Shown here: one piece after another, positions 1-8,193 of the stretch
How positions within the stretch are numbered: the stretch's first letter is position 1
Layout: every line of letters begins with the position of its first letter
NCBI GenBank assembly: GCA_949294095.1
Contig: CASFFZ010000001.1
Location: forward strand, 1-64,000
From: an uncultured bacterium
Lineage (GTDB): Bacteria > Elusimicrobiota > Elusimicrobia > Elusimicrobiales > Elusimicrobiaceae
Length of the DNA: 64,000 nt
Direction: 5' to 3'
Program-made: the position numbers and the translations under genes
The notes under the pieces: model-generated
What the model was told of the DNA's origin: nothing
Database searches by the model: none
The model's input: the letters and a program-made list of their open reading frames with translations, nothing else

Positions 1-156
1 AAAAACTCATTAACAGTCCATTTGTATGTTAAGAAAAGTGACGTCCATAAATATACTCCCAAAGAAGGTGATTTTATAGAGGGAATTTTGTGGATGTTTG
101 GCACAACCCACTTTATGACCGGTGCTTTTCCAACAAGCAATGACATCGTGGAGTAA
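1..156 (+). CDS. C-terminal end of an unidentified protein (cut by window start)
   Basis: Frame 1 is open from the first base for 51 codons and ends in TAA at 154-156, so this looks like the tail of a gene that begins outside the window. The visible peptide starts KNSLTVHLYVKK and ends TSNDIVE. It has alternating hydrophobic and charged residues and an EGDFIEGILW stretch that would suit a beta-rich fold. I do not recognise the family. Codon use is more AT-rich than in most genes of the window. The gene lies immediately upstream of the CRISPR array and reads toward it. A short open frame could occur by chance, which limits confidence. Confidence 0.5.
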   Translation, partial: KNSLTVHLYVKKSDVHKYTPKEGDFIEGILWMFGTTHFMTGAFPTSNDIVE

Positions 157-176
157 ATATATTAAGGTAAAATTTA
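141..176 (+). repeat. Degenerate terminal CRISPR repeat
   Basis: The last 14 bases (163-176) match the 3' end of the CRISPR repeat with one change (TAAGGTAAAATTTA against TAAGGTAGAATTTA), while the first half has diverged. It sits exactly one spacer length (30 bp, 177-206) before the first intact repeat, so it is in register with the array. It overlaps the stop of the upstream partial gene. Degenerate end repeats normally mark the old end of an array. Confidence 0.6.
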
Positions 177-206
177 TTGGCGGCCATTGTGAAAGGCACG
201 GACGGG

Positions 207-1434
207 GTTCCTATTAGGCACCGAAGAATAAGGTAGAATTTAGAGTTTTGAATATATGTTTGTGTTGTCTAAGTTCCTATTAGGCACCGAAGAATAAGGT
301 AGAATTTATTTTATTAGATATTTTATAGGGTTTGACCCGTTCCTATTAGGCACCGAAGAATAAGGTAGAATTTAACAGACTTTTGAATATATTTTCTTAT
401 GTTAGTTCCTATTAGGCACCGAAGAATAAGGTAGAATTTATATGCGGCGCATTGGCGGGGCCATTGCAGAGTTCCTATTAGGCACCGAAGAATAAGGTAG
501 AATTTAAGCAGTCCTGCCAGAACTGGGACGAGGCGGGTTCCTATTAGGCACCGAAGAATAAGGTAGAATTTATGTTTAAACGGCTTATCCCAGTCTTTGC
601 GGGTTCCTATTAGGCACCGAAGAATAAGGTAGAATTTAGGAAGAAGAATGGCTAAAGCTGTCTGTCAAGTTCCTATTAGGCACCGAAGAATAAGGTAGAA
701 TTTATATCCGAGTAAAATGCTCCTGTATCCGAGTGTTCCTATTAGGCACCGAAGAATAAGGTAGAATTTAGCGCGCTTTTGCGAGAAGTGCAGAGCCGAA
801 GTTCCTATTAGGCACCGAAGAATAAGGTAGAATTTATTTTTACCCAGTTGTAAAAGTCGGGGTACAGTTCCTATTAGGCACCGAAGAATAAGGTAGAATT
901 TAGAGCGAAAAAATGGCAGGAACACCGAGCAAGTTCCTATTAGGCACCGAAGAATAAGGTAGAATTTATGGGCTTATTGAGTGGGTCAAAAATTTTGTTG
1001 TTCCTATTAGGCACCGAAGAATAAGGTAGAATTTATTCTTTTACAACATGAAGCCTTGCACGAAATGTTCCTATTAGGCACCGAAGAATAAGGTAGAATT
1101 TATTATCGGCGATTTGGTGCGTTGTTTGCCGAGTTCCTATTAGGCACCGAAGAATAAGGTAGAATTTATAACAGCACAGGAGTTATACAATGAGCAACAG
1201 TTCCTATTAGGCACCGAAGAATAAGGTAGAATTTAAAAATTTATCTTTTTGCCGCGTCAGCGGGGTTCCTATTAGGCACCGAAGAATAAGGTAGAATTTA
1301 TGTTAACAAAGTTAATAACTTCTGACCGCCAGTTCCTATTAGGCACCGAAGAATAAGGTAGAATTTATAAACCTGCGGCCTTTTAATACCGCGAGTGAGT
1401 TCCTATTAGGCACCGAAGAATAAGGTAGAATTTA
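207..1434 (+). CRISPR. Type II-C CRISPR array, 19 repeats and 18 spacers
   Basis: Nineteen identical-looking 36-bp repeats start at 207, 273, 339, 405, 471, 537, 603, 669, 735, 801, 867, 933, 1000, 1067, 1133, 1200, 1265, 1332 and 1399. The repeat begins GTTCCTATTAGG and ends GGTAGAATTTA. Twelve spacers are 30 bp, five are 31 bp and one is 29 bp. All non-30-bp spacers lie in the last seven positions. The crRNA strand is plus, because the tracrRNA anti-repeat at 1491-1523 is complementary to this orientation. Positions 28-33 of each repeat read TAGAAT, a near-consensus -10 hexamer identical to that of the tracrRNA promoter. Spacer targets cannot be judged from the window alone. Confidence 0.98.
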
Positions 1435-1450
1435 TAGGCATTACAAAAAA

Positions 1451-1480
1451 TTGCTAAAAAATAAACATTTTTGGTAGAAT
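1451..1480 (+). promoter_or_regulatory. tracrRNA promoter
   Basis: A -35-like TTGCTA (1451-1456) and a -10 TAGAAT (1475-1480) are separated by 18 bp, which predicts a start near 1487, just before the anti-repeat. The octamer GGTAGAAT is identical to the 3' part of the CRISPR repeat. The region lies between the last repeat and the anti-repeat. Confidence 0.6.
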
Positions 1481-1486
1481 AATTAC

Positions 1487-1617
1487 AGAAACCTTATTCT
1501 TTTTGTGCCTCAGCTTAGGTAACAAGGGCATTAAAGCCCGCAAAGGGGTTTACCCCCACTTACAACTTTATAAATCCTCAAACAGTATGAGTTGATCATA
1601 CGGTTTGGGGATTTTTG
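1487..1617 (+). ncRNA. tracrRNA
   Basis: The anti-repeat can pair with the crRNA repeat. Bases 1491-1501 pair with repeat positions 18-28 (11 bp), 1505-1510 with 10-15 (6 bp), 1516-1519 with 4-7 and 1521-1523 with 1-3, leaving small internal loops as in known crRNA:tracrRNA duplexes. Downstream are two small hairpins, GGGC(1526-1529)/GCCC(1536-1539) and GGGG(1545-1548)/CCCC(1553-1556), the usual Cas9-binding stem-loops. A strong terminator hairpin follows at 1576-1610. The RNA therefore overlaps the 3' end of cas2 on the other strand. Both ends are predicted. A shorter form ending near 1560 is possible. Confidence 0.85.
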
Positions 1618-1912
1618 TTTGCTGCAAGGCAGGCCCGTAGAAATTTTTGATTAAGCTATATTGTTTGTCCGTAATAAACAAAAAAGCACACTTGCCCTGG
1701 GGCGGGGTTTGCTCGCCCATTTGTTTTACCAGCGCCTGCGCTTGGTGCATAGTGGGCAGGTGGCGCACATATACCGAAAACTGCAACATACTAAAGCCGT
1801 TGCGCAGCAACAACTTGCGAAATCCGGCGTACCGTTTGCGCTGGATTTTGGTATGCGTTGGCAAATCAAACACCGCAACCACCCACATAATGCGCCAGCT
1901 ATTGGGTTTCAT
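1568..1912 (-). CDS. cas2: CRISPR-associated endonuclease Cas2
   Basis: At 114 aa this is the normal size for type II Cas2, the structural partner of Cas1 in the spacer-integration complex. The ferredoxin-like core shows the first strand VVAVFDLP with the conserved Asp, followed by LLRNGFSMLQFSVYVR, typical of type II Cas2. The start overlaps the end of cas1 by 14 nt, so the two are translationally coupled, and it is the last gene of the cas9-cas1-cas2 operon. Its C-terminal codons double as the terminator hairpin of the convergent tracrRNA, which may constrain the residues near PYDQLILFEDL. No csn2 or cas4 follows, which supports subtype II-C. Confidence 0.95.
   Translation of the reverse strand: MKPNSWRIMWVVAVFDLPTHTKIQRKRYAGFRKLLLRNGFSMLQFSVYVRHLPTMHQAQALVKQMGEQTPPQGKCAFLFITDKQYSLIKNFYGPALQQTKIPKPYDQLILFEDL
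1576..1620 (+). terminator. tracrRNA terminator inside the cas2 3' end
   Basis: Arms 1576-1590 and 1596-1610 form a 15-position stem (one A/G mismatch, one G-U pair) around loop GTTGA. It is followed on the plus strand by ATTTTTGTTT. The whole hairpin lies within the final codons of cas2, which is read from the opposite strand. Confidence 0.75.
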
Positions 1913-2882
1913 CGGAAAACGAGTCGGCCTGCCACAGCACAGCGGAAGGCATTTTGCCCGGGCGGGCGGGTTGATTGGGCAGAATTAATTTGCGGCGGGG
2001 GTCTTCTAGGCTTAAGCAAAAGCTGTTTACCGCAAAGTCTACGCCGTGGAATAAACGGTAATTTTTTCCGGCGAGGGGCACTTCGCTGGCCAGCAAGGAA
2101 GACAACAGTTGTTTTTTTACTTCTTTATCAAACCTTTCCAACGGGCTATCCTGCGCCAAGCGCCAAACAATCACGTCCGCCAAAAAACGGAAAGGTTCTA
2201 TAAAATCATCCGCCAAATTGAAGGGATTATCTTTGCGGTAGTGCCCCACACCAAAATTCAGGCACAGCCCGGCGCAAGCCAAACTGCGGGCTATCATCGC
2301 CCGCAAAATCGCATAGCCGTAATTCAGGGCGATATTGGCAGGGTCTGTGGCGCCTTGTTTATCCCTAAAATCTATGGGGTTGCAAATCGCCGCAAAGAAG
2401 GCGGGCCAATAGGCTTGAGCGGCTTGTGCTTCCCGCGCGGAAGAATCGCCCGGTTCCACGTGGGCGGCCAACAGCCGCAGGCGTTGCGCTAGGGCTACAT
2501 CAAAATGTTCCGCCACAAAGGCTTGGCCCCGGATTTTGGCCGCTACCAACTGTTGCCACCATTGCTGGGAGGCTGCCGCATTTAAGTGTTTGGCTTGCAG
2601 GAAGGAACGCTTGGCCCCTTCCAAATTGCTCCCCAGCGGCAGGGCCATACTGCACGGCATGTATTTTTCCCCCGCGCATACCACCACGGCACCTTGCCGC
2701 GCCAATTCCTGAAACACCGCCAAAGACACCCGAATACACGGATGAGCCAGCACCAGCACCGCAATATCGCAGGCGGCTATAAAATGCGTTTCTTGCGTTT
2801 TGGCAAAAGAAATTTTAAGCCGCCCCGTATCCACGGAAAGCGAGGCTTCCCGCTCTATACTGATCAGATGTTGTATGCTCAT
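1899..2882 (-). CDS. cas1: CRISPR-associated integrase Cas1
   Basis: The 327-aa protein is the integrase subunit of the Cas1-Cas2 adaptation complex that inserts new spacers at the array. Metal-ligand positions are visible: E151 in SAREAQAAQAYW, H214 in NFGVGHYRKDN, and D226 and E229 in NLADDFIEPFR. The N-terminal beta-rich domain spans roughly residues 1-85 and the helical catalytic domain follows. The start overlaps the cas9 stop by 4 nt (ATGA), so it is co-translated with cas9, and it overlaps cas2 downstream. Length and the absence of fused domains are ordinary for type II-C. Confidence 0.96.
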   Translation of the reverse strand: MSIQHLISIEREASLSVDTGRLKISFAKTQETHFIAACDIAVLVLAHPCIRVSLAVFQELARQGAVVVCAGEKYMPCSMALPLGSNLEGAKRSFLQAKHLNAAASQQWWQQLVAAKIRGQAFVAEHFDVALAQRLRLLAAHVEPGDSSAREAQAAQAYWPAFFAAICNPIDFRDKQGATDPANIALNYGYAILRAMIARSLACAGLCLNFGVGHYRKDNPFNLADDFIEPFRFLADVIVWRLAQDSPLERFDKEVKKQLLSSLLASEVPLAGKNYRLFHGVDFAVNSFCLSLEDPRRKLILPNQPARPGKMPSAVLWQADSFSDETQ

Positions 2883-5800
2883 TCGCGTTTTAATTTTGAG
2901 ATGTCTTGGCGCGAAGATACCACCTTATAATTTTTTAATTTTGAAATCACAAAGGTTTTTCCTGTGGTTTCCGTAGTAGAGAGGAGCAAAATTCCATCTC
3001 TGGCGCTAAATTGTTTTATCCGATAAAACTGTTTGGTAACGGTATCAAACAGCGTATCCCCGATAAACACGCGCGTCACGCCTTCCGGTACGGTTTTGCA
3101 GGAAGCATACTTCCATATCGGTATCAACGCCACGCGCTTGCCGGTTTTGGCGTCAAAATCCATACAGGCATATCCATAGTTTTGGTAGGCTTTCTGGTGT
3201 GTTTTTCCGCCCTGGTCGGCCGTAGTGATTTTTTTGTCGGCATTCGGGTCAAATTCCCGAATTCCGCGGCCCACCAAATACATATACTTCACCTGTTTTA
3301 CTTTATGGCCGCGGTAATAAATGCCGTCCTGCGGGTCGTTTTTGCGGCCGCAAAGGGCTTCTTCCGCCGTCATTCCCTGGTCCAAGCGCTGCTGGAATTG
3401 TTCCAATATCACTTGTTTAATCGTATCGGAAAATAACAGTTTATCCAAATTGGCCTTGGTCTTTTGCGCATCGCCTTTGAGAAAACTGCTTAAAGGCGCA
3501 CGCTTTACAAAACGTTCCGTGCCGTCTTTTTGCTGCACATTGTAGGCAGTTTCGTCAAAGAATTTACCGGCGGGCAAACGATCCGGCTTGTGCCACACCA
3601 CATAATCCGTCAGTCGTTTTTTTACTTCCTCCCAAATGGCCGCATACTGGGGGATGTTTTCCGGCATAAAGCCGAGGATGTCTTTGGTTTTATCGTGTGT
3701 GCCGTCGGCATTTATCCACTCTATGGTATGCAGAGTACCGTATTTAGCATTGTGCCGGGCAGCCCGCTGCACCAGGGACAAGTTGCACAACCCAATCACA
3801 GCCGCATCCACCGCGTGGTGGCGGTGGTCGCAACGTTTGTTAAATTGCAGCTGGGTGCGTTGCTCGCGGCAAAAGGCTGCAAAGCATTTTTGTTTGTCCT
3901 TGGGCGTCAGCGGCGGCGTGGGCAGAGAAGCGCAAAATTTTCCAAAATCTTCCTGCAAGGCCGGGGCCTGGTCGTACGGAACGGCATGGGCGGCATAAAG
4001 CTCCTGCCATTTGGCGGGGTCTATTTCGTTGTCGTCTTTATCATACAGCGGCTTATGTTCCGCTATCCGCACCAGCGGCAAAATGCGGTCAAAGTGCAAC
4101 TGGGAGCGCATATACGCCGTCAAGCCGCCGTAGGAAGGGGTGACTTTCGGGCAGATGTCCTTGCACCAATCCAACACGATTTTGCCAATCCAGGCAGTTT
4201 CCTGGTTTTGGCGGTTGGAAAAATCCTGCTTTACTTGGGCGGGCGTAGCCAGCAAGTTATTAATTTTGCGCAAAATCCGCGCGCCCTTTTGCGTGGGCTT
4301 GCGTTTGTGTTCCCGCGCAGAATAGTAGCCGCCTTTTTCTTTATTGTACAGCATCCATAAATGCGAAACGAAATTAATCAGCGGGCTGTGGTTGCCAAAG
4401 GAGCCGCCGGCGTCTTCGCCTTTTTTGCGTTTGGCCTTTTTGTCTTTTTGGAACGCCAAATAGTCTTCTACATCCTGCCGAAATCTCCATTCGTAGGGCA
4501 AGCGGTTGGATTTATCTTTGTTCTCCTGCGTGAGTGCCAAGACTTTATTTTCAAATACGTTTGGCCCCGGGATTTCCCCCCGCTGCGGAATGATGTGGTC
4601 CACTTGCGTTTGCCGTTCGTCAAACGCCTGCGCGAACGAAATTGGCTGGCCGCTGTATGGGCACAGGTGGTTTTGCTCCTCCCAGAGCAGGTATTTTTCT
4701 ATATTGCGCGGGCTGACCAACACGTGGCCTTGCTGCAGCGCGGCGATGGCTTTTTTGCGTTCGTCGGCCTGCAGCCTGTTTTGGCCTTCCAGCCACTGGC
4801 GGCGGCGCAGGGAATTTTTGATTTCCCGCGAAAGTTCTACCACGATTTCGTCCGGTTGAGCGTACTTGTGGACGATGTAATTCAGCACGCGGTAAAATTC
4901 GGCTAGGGCACGGCTCATTACCGGGTCATTGATAGATTCCTGCTTTTTAATAGCCTCTACCGATCGCAACTTGCCCCGCAAAGCCGCTTGCGGCGGCTGG
5001 ATACGGGCCAGCAAATCGGTTTCGTCCTGCCCTTGCAAGATGCCGTCAGTCAGCAAACGCAAAGCTTTTACGCTGTAAGAAGCCCGGCCCTTTTCCAACG
5101 TGAAGGACAAAAAGACTTGCTTCTTTTTCAATGCGCAAATAAAGTCTATCCCGCGCTGTCGCTCGGATGCGTCGGCCGAGATATTGCGGGTTAACTCCAC
5201 AAAACTTTGGCCGATATATTCGTCCGTATTGTCCTCAATATCCGAAAACGTGGTAATGTTGGCCAAAAATTCGATCACCAACTCCTGCACTTTATCCGTC
5301 AAGTTTGCCCACTCGTTCAGCACGCCGGCCTGTTCAAAAGCAAACAGTGTGGTGTTGCCTTTTAACCCTTGTTTGGTGCCGTTTTTGCGGTCAATGGTAA
5401 ACGAAACATCAGAGGGCAGCGACAAGGCTTGATAAATTTTGGCAAACGGGATCATCGCACTGTCCGCCGTATAATCGCCGGTGGAACTGTCTACATAGTT
5501 AAAAAGCTGCGTTTGCTGGGCCAAGGTAAGCGGATAGGATTCCTTTTCGCCTTTTTTGGCAAGCCGCAAGTTGGCAATATCTTTGGCCAACCGGTAATGC
5601 TGATAGGCTACCTGGGCGCAGGCAGCGCGCTTTTCCTGCGGGAAGAGCGGACAGGCGCCTACATTTTCCAGCTCCCATTTAATGGGGCGTTGGTAAAACA
5701 GGGCGGAGTGGAAGGCGTCTTTAAGCGGAATTTCTTTTTGGCCGGGGAAATCGGGGAACATATTTCCCCCCCACACGGCGTAAGTACCGCGCAGCTGCGG

Positions 5801-6427
5801 GTGGTAAGAGCTTTGTTTGTCGTAAATGCGGTTAAATTCTTCTTCCACCATTTGGCGGTAAATAAATGTGCCGTCTTCTTCTATTTTGCGCCAAGGGTTC
5901 CCTGCGCTGGCTTGTTTACGCTCATAGAGCAACTGCCCCAACGTTTTGCCGTTGGCCAGCTGGGACGACGTTTGGCTTAATTTTTTGCCGATGGCGCCCC
6001 GCTCCTCCGCGCTTAACGTGCCTTTGTAGCCGCGGTTTTTAACGATATGGCAAAACACTTTAATCAGCTGCGGCAAGCTGAGTTCGTCTTCCACCGCTTT
6101 GGCACGCAAGGCAATTACATCCTCTTTATCCGCCAATAAATCATCCCGCGTAACACCCAACGACTCGGCCATATATTTGATTTTGCGCAAGCGGGCCGCT
6201 TTACGCTCAATTTGCTTGCGCATGAGACGTGCAGCGCGGCGGGCCGTATTAAGGGTAACCATTTCTTTGGGCGCAATGGGTTCGCCAAAGATATAACTAT
6301 CTAAATGAAGTAAACGCGTGATATTTTTATCTTCGTCCAATTCATATACGGCCGTACCAATGGAAGATGTTCCCAAATCTATACCTAAGCGGTAGGATTT
6401 TCCCGCCAGACTTTTGCTGATTGCCAT
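2879..6427 (-). CDS. cas9: CRISPR-associated RNA-guided endonuclease Cas9 (type II-C)
   Basis: A 1182-aa Cas9 that cuts DNA matching the crRNA spacer when loaded with crRNA:tracrRNA. RuvC-I is at residues 13-28 with D17 (GIDLGTSSIG). The Arg-rich bridge helix spans about 61-85, and the REC lobe runs to about 500. RuvC-II contains E531 (EIVVELSRE). The HNH domain has D610, H611 and N627 (QVDHIIPQ, ENKVLAL). RuvC-III has H871 and D874 (HHAVDAA). The remaining ~300 residues are the PAM-interacting region. All catalytic residues are present, so both nuclease sites should be active. Length is within the compact-to-medium II-C range. It is the first gene of the cas operon, with GGGGGA upstream of the ATG as ribosome-binding site. 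The PAM cannot be read from the sequence. Confidence 0.98.
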   Translation of the reverse strand: MAISKSLAGKSYRLGIDLGTSSIGTAVYELDEDKNITRLLHLDSYIFGEPIAPKEMVTLNTARRAARLMRKQIERKAARLRKIKYMAESLGVTRDDLLADKEDVIALRAKAVEDELSLPQLIKVFCHIVKNRGYKGTLSAEERGAIGKKLSQTSSQLANGKTLGQLLYERKQASAGNPWRKIEEDGTFIYRQMVEEEFNRIYDKQSSYHPQLRGTYAVWGGNMFPDFPGQKEIPLKDAFHSALFYQRPIKWELENVGACPLFPQEKRAACAQVAYQHYRLAKDIANLRLAKKGEKESYPLTLAQQTQLFNYVDSSTGDYTADSAMIPFAKIYQALSLPSDVSFTIDRKNGTKQGLKGNTTLFAFEQAGVLNEWANLTDKVQELVIEFLANITTFSDIEDNTDEYIGQSFVELTRNISADASERQRGIDFICALKKKQVFLSFTLEKGRASYSVKALRLLTDGILQGQDETDLLARIQPPQAALRGKLRSVEAIKKQESINDPVMSRALAEFYRVLNYIVHKYAQPDEIVVELSREIKNSLRRRQWLEGQNRLQADERKKAIAALQQGHVLVSPRNIEKYLLWEEQNHLCPYSGQPISFAQAFDERQTQVDHIIPQRGEIPGPNVFENKVLALTQENKDKSNRLPYEWRFRQDVEDYLAFQKDKKAKRKKGEDAGGSFGNHSPLINFVSHLWMLYNKEKGGYYSAREHKRKPTQKGARILRKINNLLATPAQVKQDFSNRQNQETAWIGKIVLDWCKDICPKVTPSYGGLTAYMRSQLHFDRILPLVRIAEHKPLYDKDDNEIDPAKWQELYAAHAVPYDQAPALQEDFGKFCASLPTPPLTPKDKQKCFAAFCREQRTQLQFNKRCDHRHHAVDAAVIGLCNLSLVQRAARHNAKYGTLHTIEWINADGTHDKTKDILGFMPENIPQYAAIWEEVKKRLTDYVVWHKPDRLPAGKFFDETAYNVQQKDGTERFVKRAPLSSFLKGDAQKTKANLDKLLFSDTIKQVILEQFQQRLDQGMTAEEALCGRKNDPQDGIYYRGHKVKQVKYMYLVGRGIREFDPNADKKITTADQGGKTHQKAYQNYGYACMDFDAKTGKRVALIPIWKYASCKTVPEGVTRVFIGDTLFDTVTKQFYRIKQFSARDGILLLSTTETTGKTFVISKLKNYKVVSSRQDISKLKRE

Positions 6428-6870
6428 AATTCAATTCCCCCTATAAATAGCCATAAAATAATATTTATTTTATATTAGCATAATTTAGCTTGATAACTTG
6501 CTTGTGTCATACAGCACCTAATTTAATATTTTTTACTATTCGCCATTTTCTACTCATTAAGTTAAATACACGATTCATTCCCTGCTATTCTAGAAAAATT
6601 CCCTGTTATTTATTTTAGGGAATTGAAGGGGTTGGAAAGGATTTTTTAGACGAAAGGTTAATAACCGAAAAGCATTAAAATCCGTAAAATCAGCTTAAAA
6701 TGAGGCAAAATTCCCTGTATTTTTCCTGATAAACAGGGATTTTACTTTCCCCTCTTACAGGGTTGGGCAGTCTGCACGCCATGCCCAACCATTTAAAAAG
6801 ACACCTTTTGCAAGGTGTCTTTTTTGTTAGTGATATTGAAATTTTCTTCCCGATATTTTTAGTTACCGGT
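6428..6870. other. Hairpin-rich intergenic region upstream of cas9
   Basis: No convincing gene is seen in these 443 bp. The first 120 bp next to cas9 are very AT-rich and probably hold its promoter, but no clear -35/-10 pair stands out. Three inverted repeats follow: AATTCCCT 6597-6604 with AGGGAATT 6617-6624; a second pair at 6707-6718 and 6733-6743 built on the same AATTCCCTG core; and GGTTGGGCA 6761-6769 with TGCCCAACC 6782-6790. A terminator hairpin ends the region. The recurring AATTCCCTG core could be an operator, or the region could encode a structured RNA. Confidence 0.5.
6796..6830. terminator. Bidirectional rho-independent terminator
   Basis: Arms 6796-6807 (AAAAGACACCTT) and 6812-6823 are perfectly complementary around loop TTGC, with A and T runs on both sides. 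On the minus strand it follows the hydrolase gene ending at 6871. Confidence 0.85.
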
Positions 6871-8193
6871 TTATTTAATTTGTACGGTTAACTCAGCCGG
6901 GATATGCAAGACTTCCGGAAGAGCAGACCTGACCTGAAACACGGAAGAGGATTTTGTTTTTAACTCCTTCGCTTCTTCCGCATCAACGGGAACTTGCAAG
7001 AAAAAGCCATTTTCTTCTTCAAAAAAACCTCTGACCGGCAATCCCGACAAAACCACTTCTCCGTTCTGTATGATATCCACCGCGACCGCAAAACGTACCC
7101 AAAAAGGCATGTGATCTCCGGGTACTTGAAGCATTAAATCGGTATCACGCAAGTATTCTTTGTCATGCGTCAGCGGCGTTTGACGGCCCCAATATAATTG
7201 CGACACCTGTAAAGGCAGCCAAGCCGGATTGCCTGCGGTATCCGTAAGCGTAAGCGGCCGCAAAGGCCCGCCCTGTAAATGCATTTTTAAAAAGGCAATT
7301 ATATCCTGTTGGATCGGCTCGTGCTCGGTTTTCGGATACGTATGCGTCTGCACATTAGGGGCTAATTGCGCCAGCAAAGAGCGGGCGGTTTCCCACCGGG
7401 TTTGCAATGTTCCCCGTCCAAATACGTAAATAACCAAATCGCCGTCTTCCTGGCCGAACAGAGAATTTAAAGGATCGTTGTAATCATAAGCGCCGTTCGT
7501 CAGCAGAATGGGAATCCGGCGCCACGCTTTTTCATTAAAATCCCGTCCGGTTATTTCTTTCACGTCGCCTACCCCTACCGGAAACAGCAATTTTTTCCCC
7601 TTGAAAACTTTTACCGGCAAAGCCGGATACATTTCTCCCCCCACGGCCACAGCCAAGATTTTTTTAGGATGCAGCAAAGCCAATTTCCAGCCGAACGCTC
7701 CCGCGGAAGAAAACCCCGCCGCCAAAAATTTCTTTTGGGTGCGTATTCCTTCTTTTTTTAGTTGTTTGCGCGCATCCTCCAGCATAGCAATTACCTGCTT
7801 GTCCAATCGCTTATAAGGGCCTTGCTGTACTAAAAAAGCCGCCCGGTTTAAATCGTGGGCATCGATCTTTCCTTTTTCCCGCAGAACCAGCGGCAATACC
7901 ATAGGAACGCCTACTTCATAGGCTATATAATCTTCGTTTCCGCGTCCGAAACGTTCCCGGGTGGCCTGTTCCAGTTCCGCCACGGATTCAAAAATTCCGC
8001 TATCGTTCATGGTAAACAAAATGGGCAGCTTTTTAGTTTTATCAACCGTGTCAGGAATATACAGCAAATACCCCCAAGAAAACCCCGCTTTGGGGTTGGC
8101 CGCAATCGTATACGTTTTCCCGGACGGCTGCGCCCAAACGGAAACAAAAGAGAACCATAAAAACAAACCAATTACCAGATATTTTTTCATCAT
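6871..8193 (-). CDS. Secreted alpha/beta-hydrolase-like protein
   Basis: The 440-aa precursor has an N-terminal signal peptide (MMKKYLVIGLFLWF...VWAQ, cleavage near residue 21), so it should act in the periplasm or outside. A GFSSAG nucleophile-elbow-like motif at 160-165 follows a helix-rich segment. A TNGAYDYND segment and a later TEHEP histidine would supply the acid and base of an esterase triad, as in PHB-depolymerase/feruloyl-esterase-like hydrolases. The last ~120 residues form a separate beta-rich domain. Substrate unknown. It starts directly after the stop of the upstream gene (ending 8194), whose last codons carry the AAGGAG ribosome-binding site, so the two form an operon. Esterase assignment is by motif only. 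Confidence 0.6.
   Translation of the reverse strand: MMKKYLVIGLFLWFSFVSVWAQPSGKTYTIAANPKAGFSWGYLLYIPDTVDKTKKLPILFTMNDSGIFESVAELEQATRERFGRGNEDYIAYEVGVPMVLPLVLREKGKIDAHDLNRAAFLVQQGPYKRLDKQVIAMLEDARKQLKKEGIRTQKKFLAAGFSSAGAFGWKLALLHPKKILAVAVGGEMYPALPVKVFKGKKLLFPVGVGDVKEITGRDFNEKAWRRIPILLTNGAYDYNDPLNSLFGQEDGDLVIYVFGRGTLQTRWETARSLLAQLAPNVQTHTYPKTEHEPIQQDIIAFLKMHLQGGPLRPLTLTDTAGNPAWLPLQVSQLYWGRQTPLTHDKEYLRDTDLMLQVPGDHMPFWVRFAVAVDIIQNGEVVLSGLPVRGFFEEENGFFLQVPVDAEEAKELKTKSSSVFQVRSALPEVLHIPAELTVQIK

Noticed and set aside
665-925. 86-aa minus-strand frame through the CRISPR array
   Set aside because: It is the translation of repeated units in the array, with a repeated KFYLILRCLIGT block, and is not a protein gene.
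3530-4360. 276-aa plus-strand frame opposite cas9
   Set aside because: Lies fully inside cas9 on the other strand, with no family resemblance.
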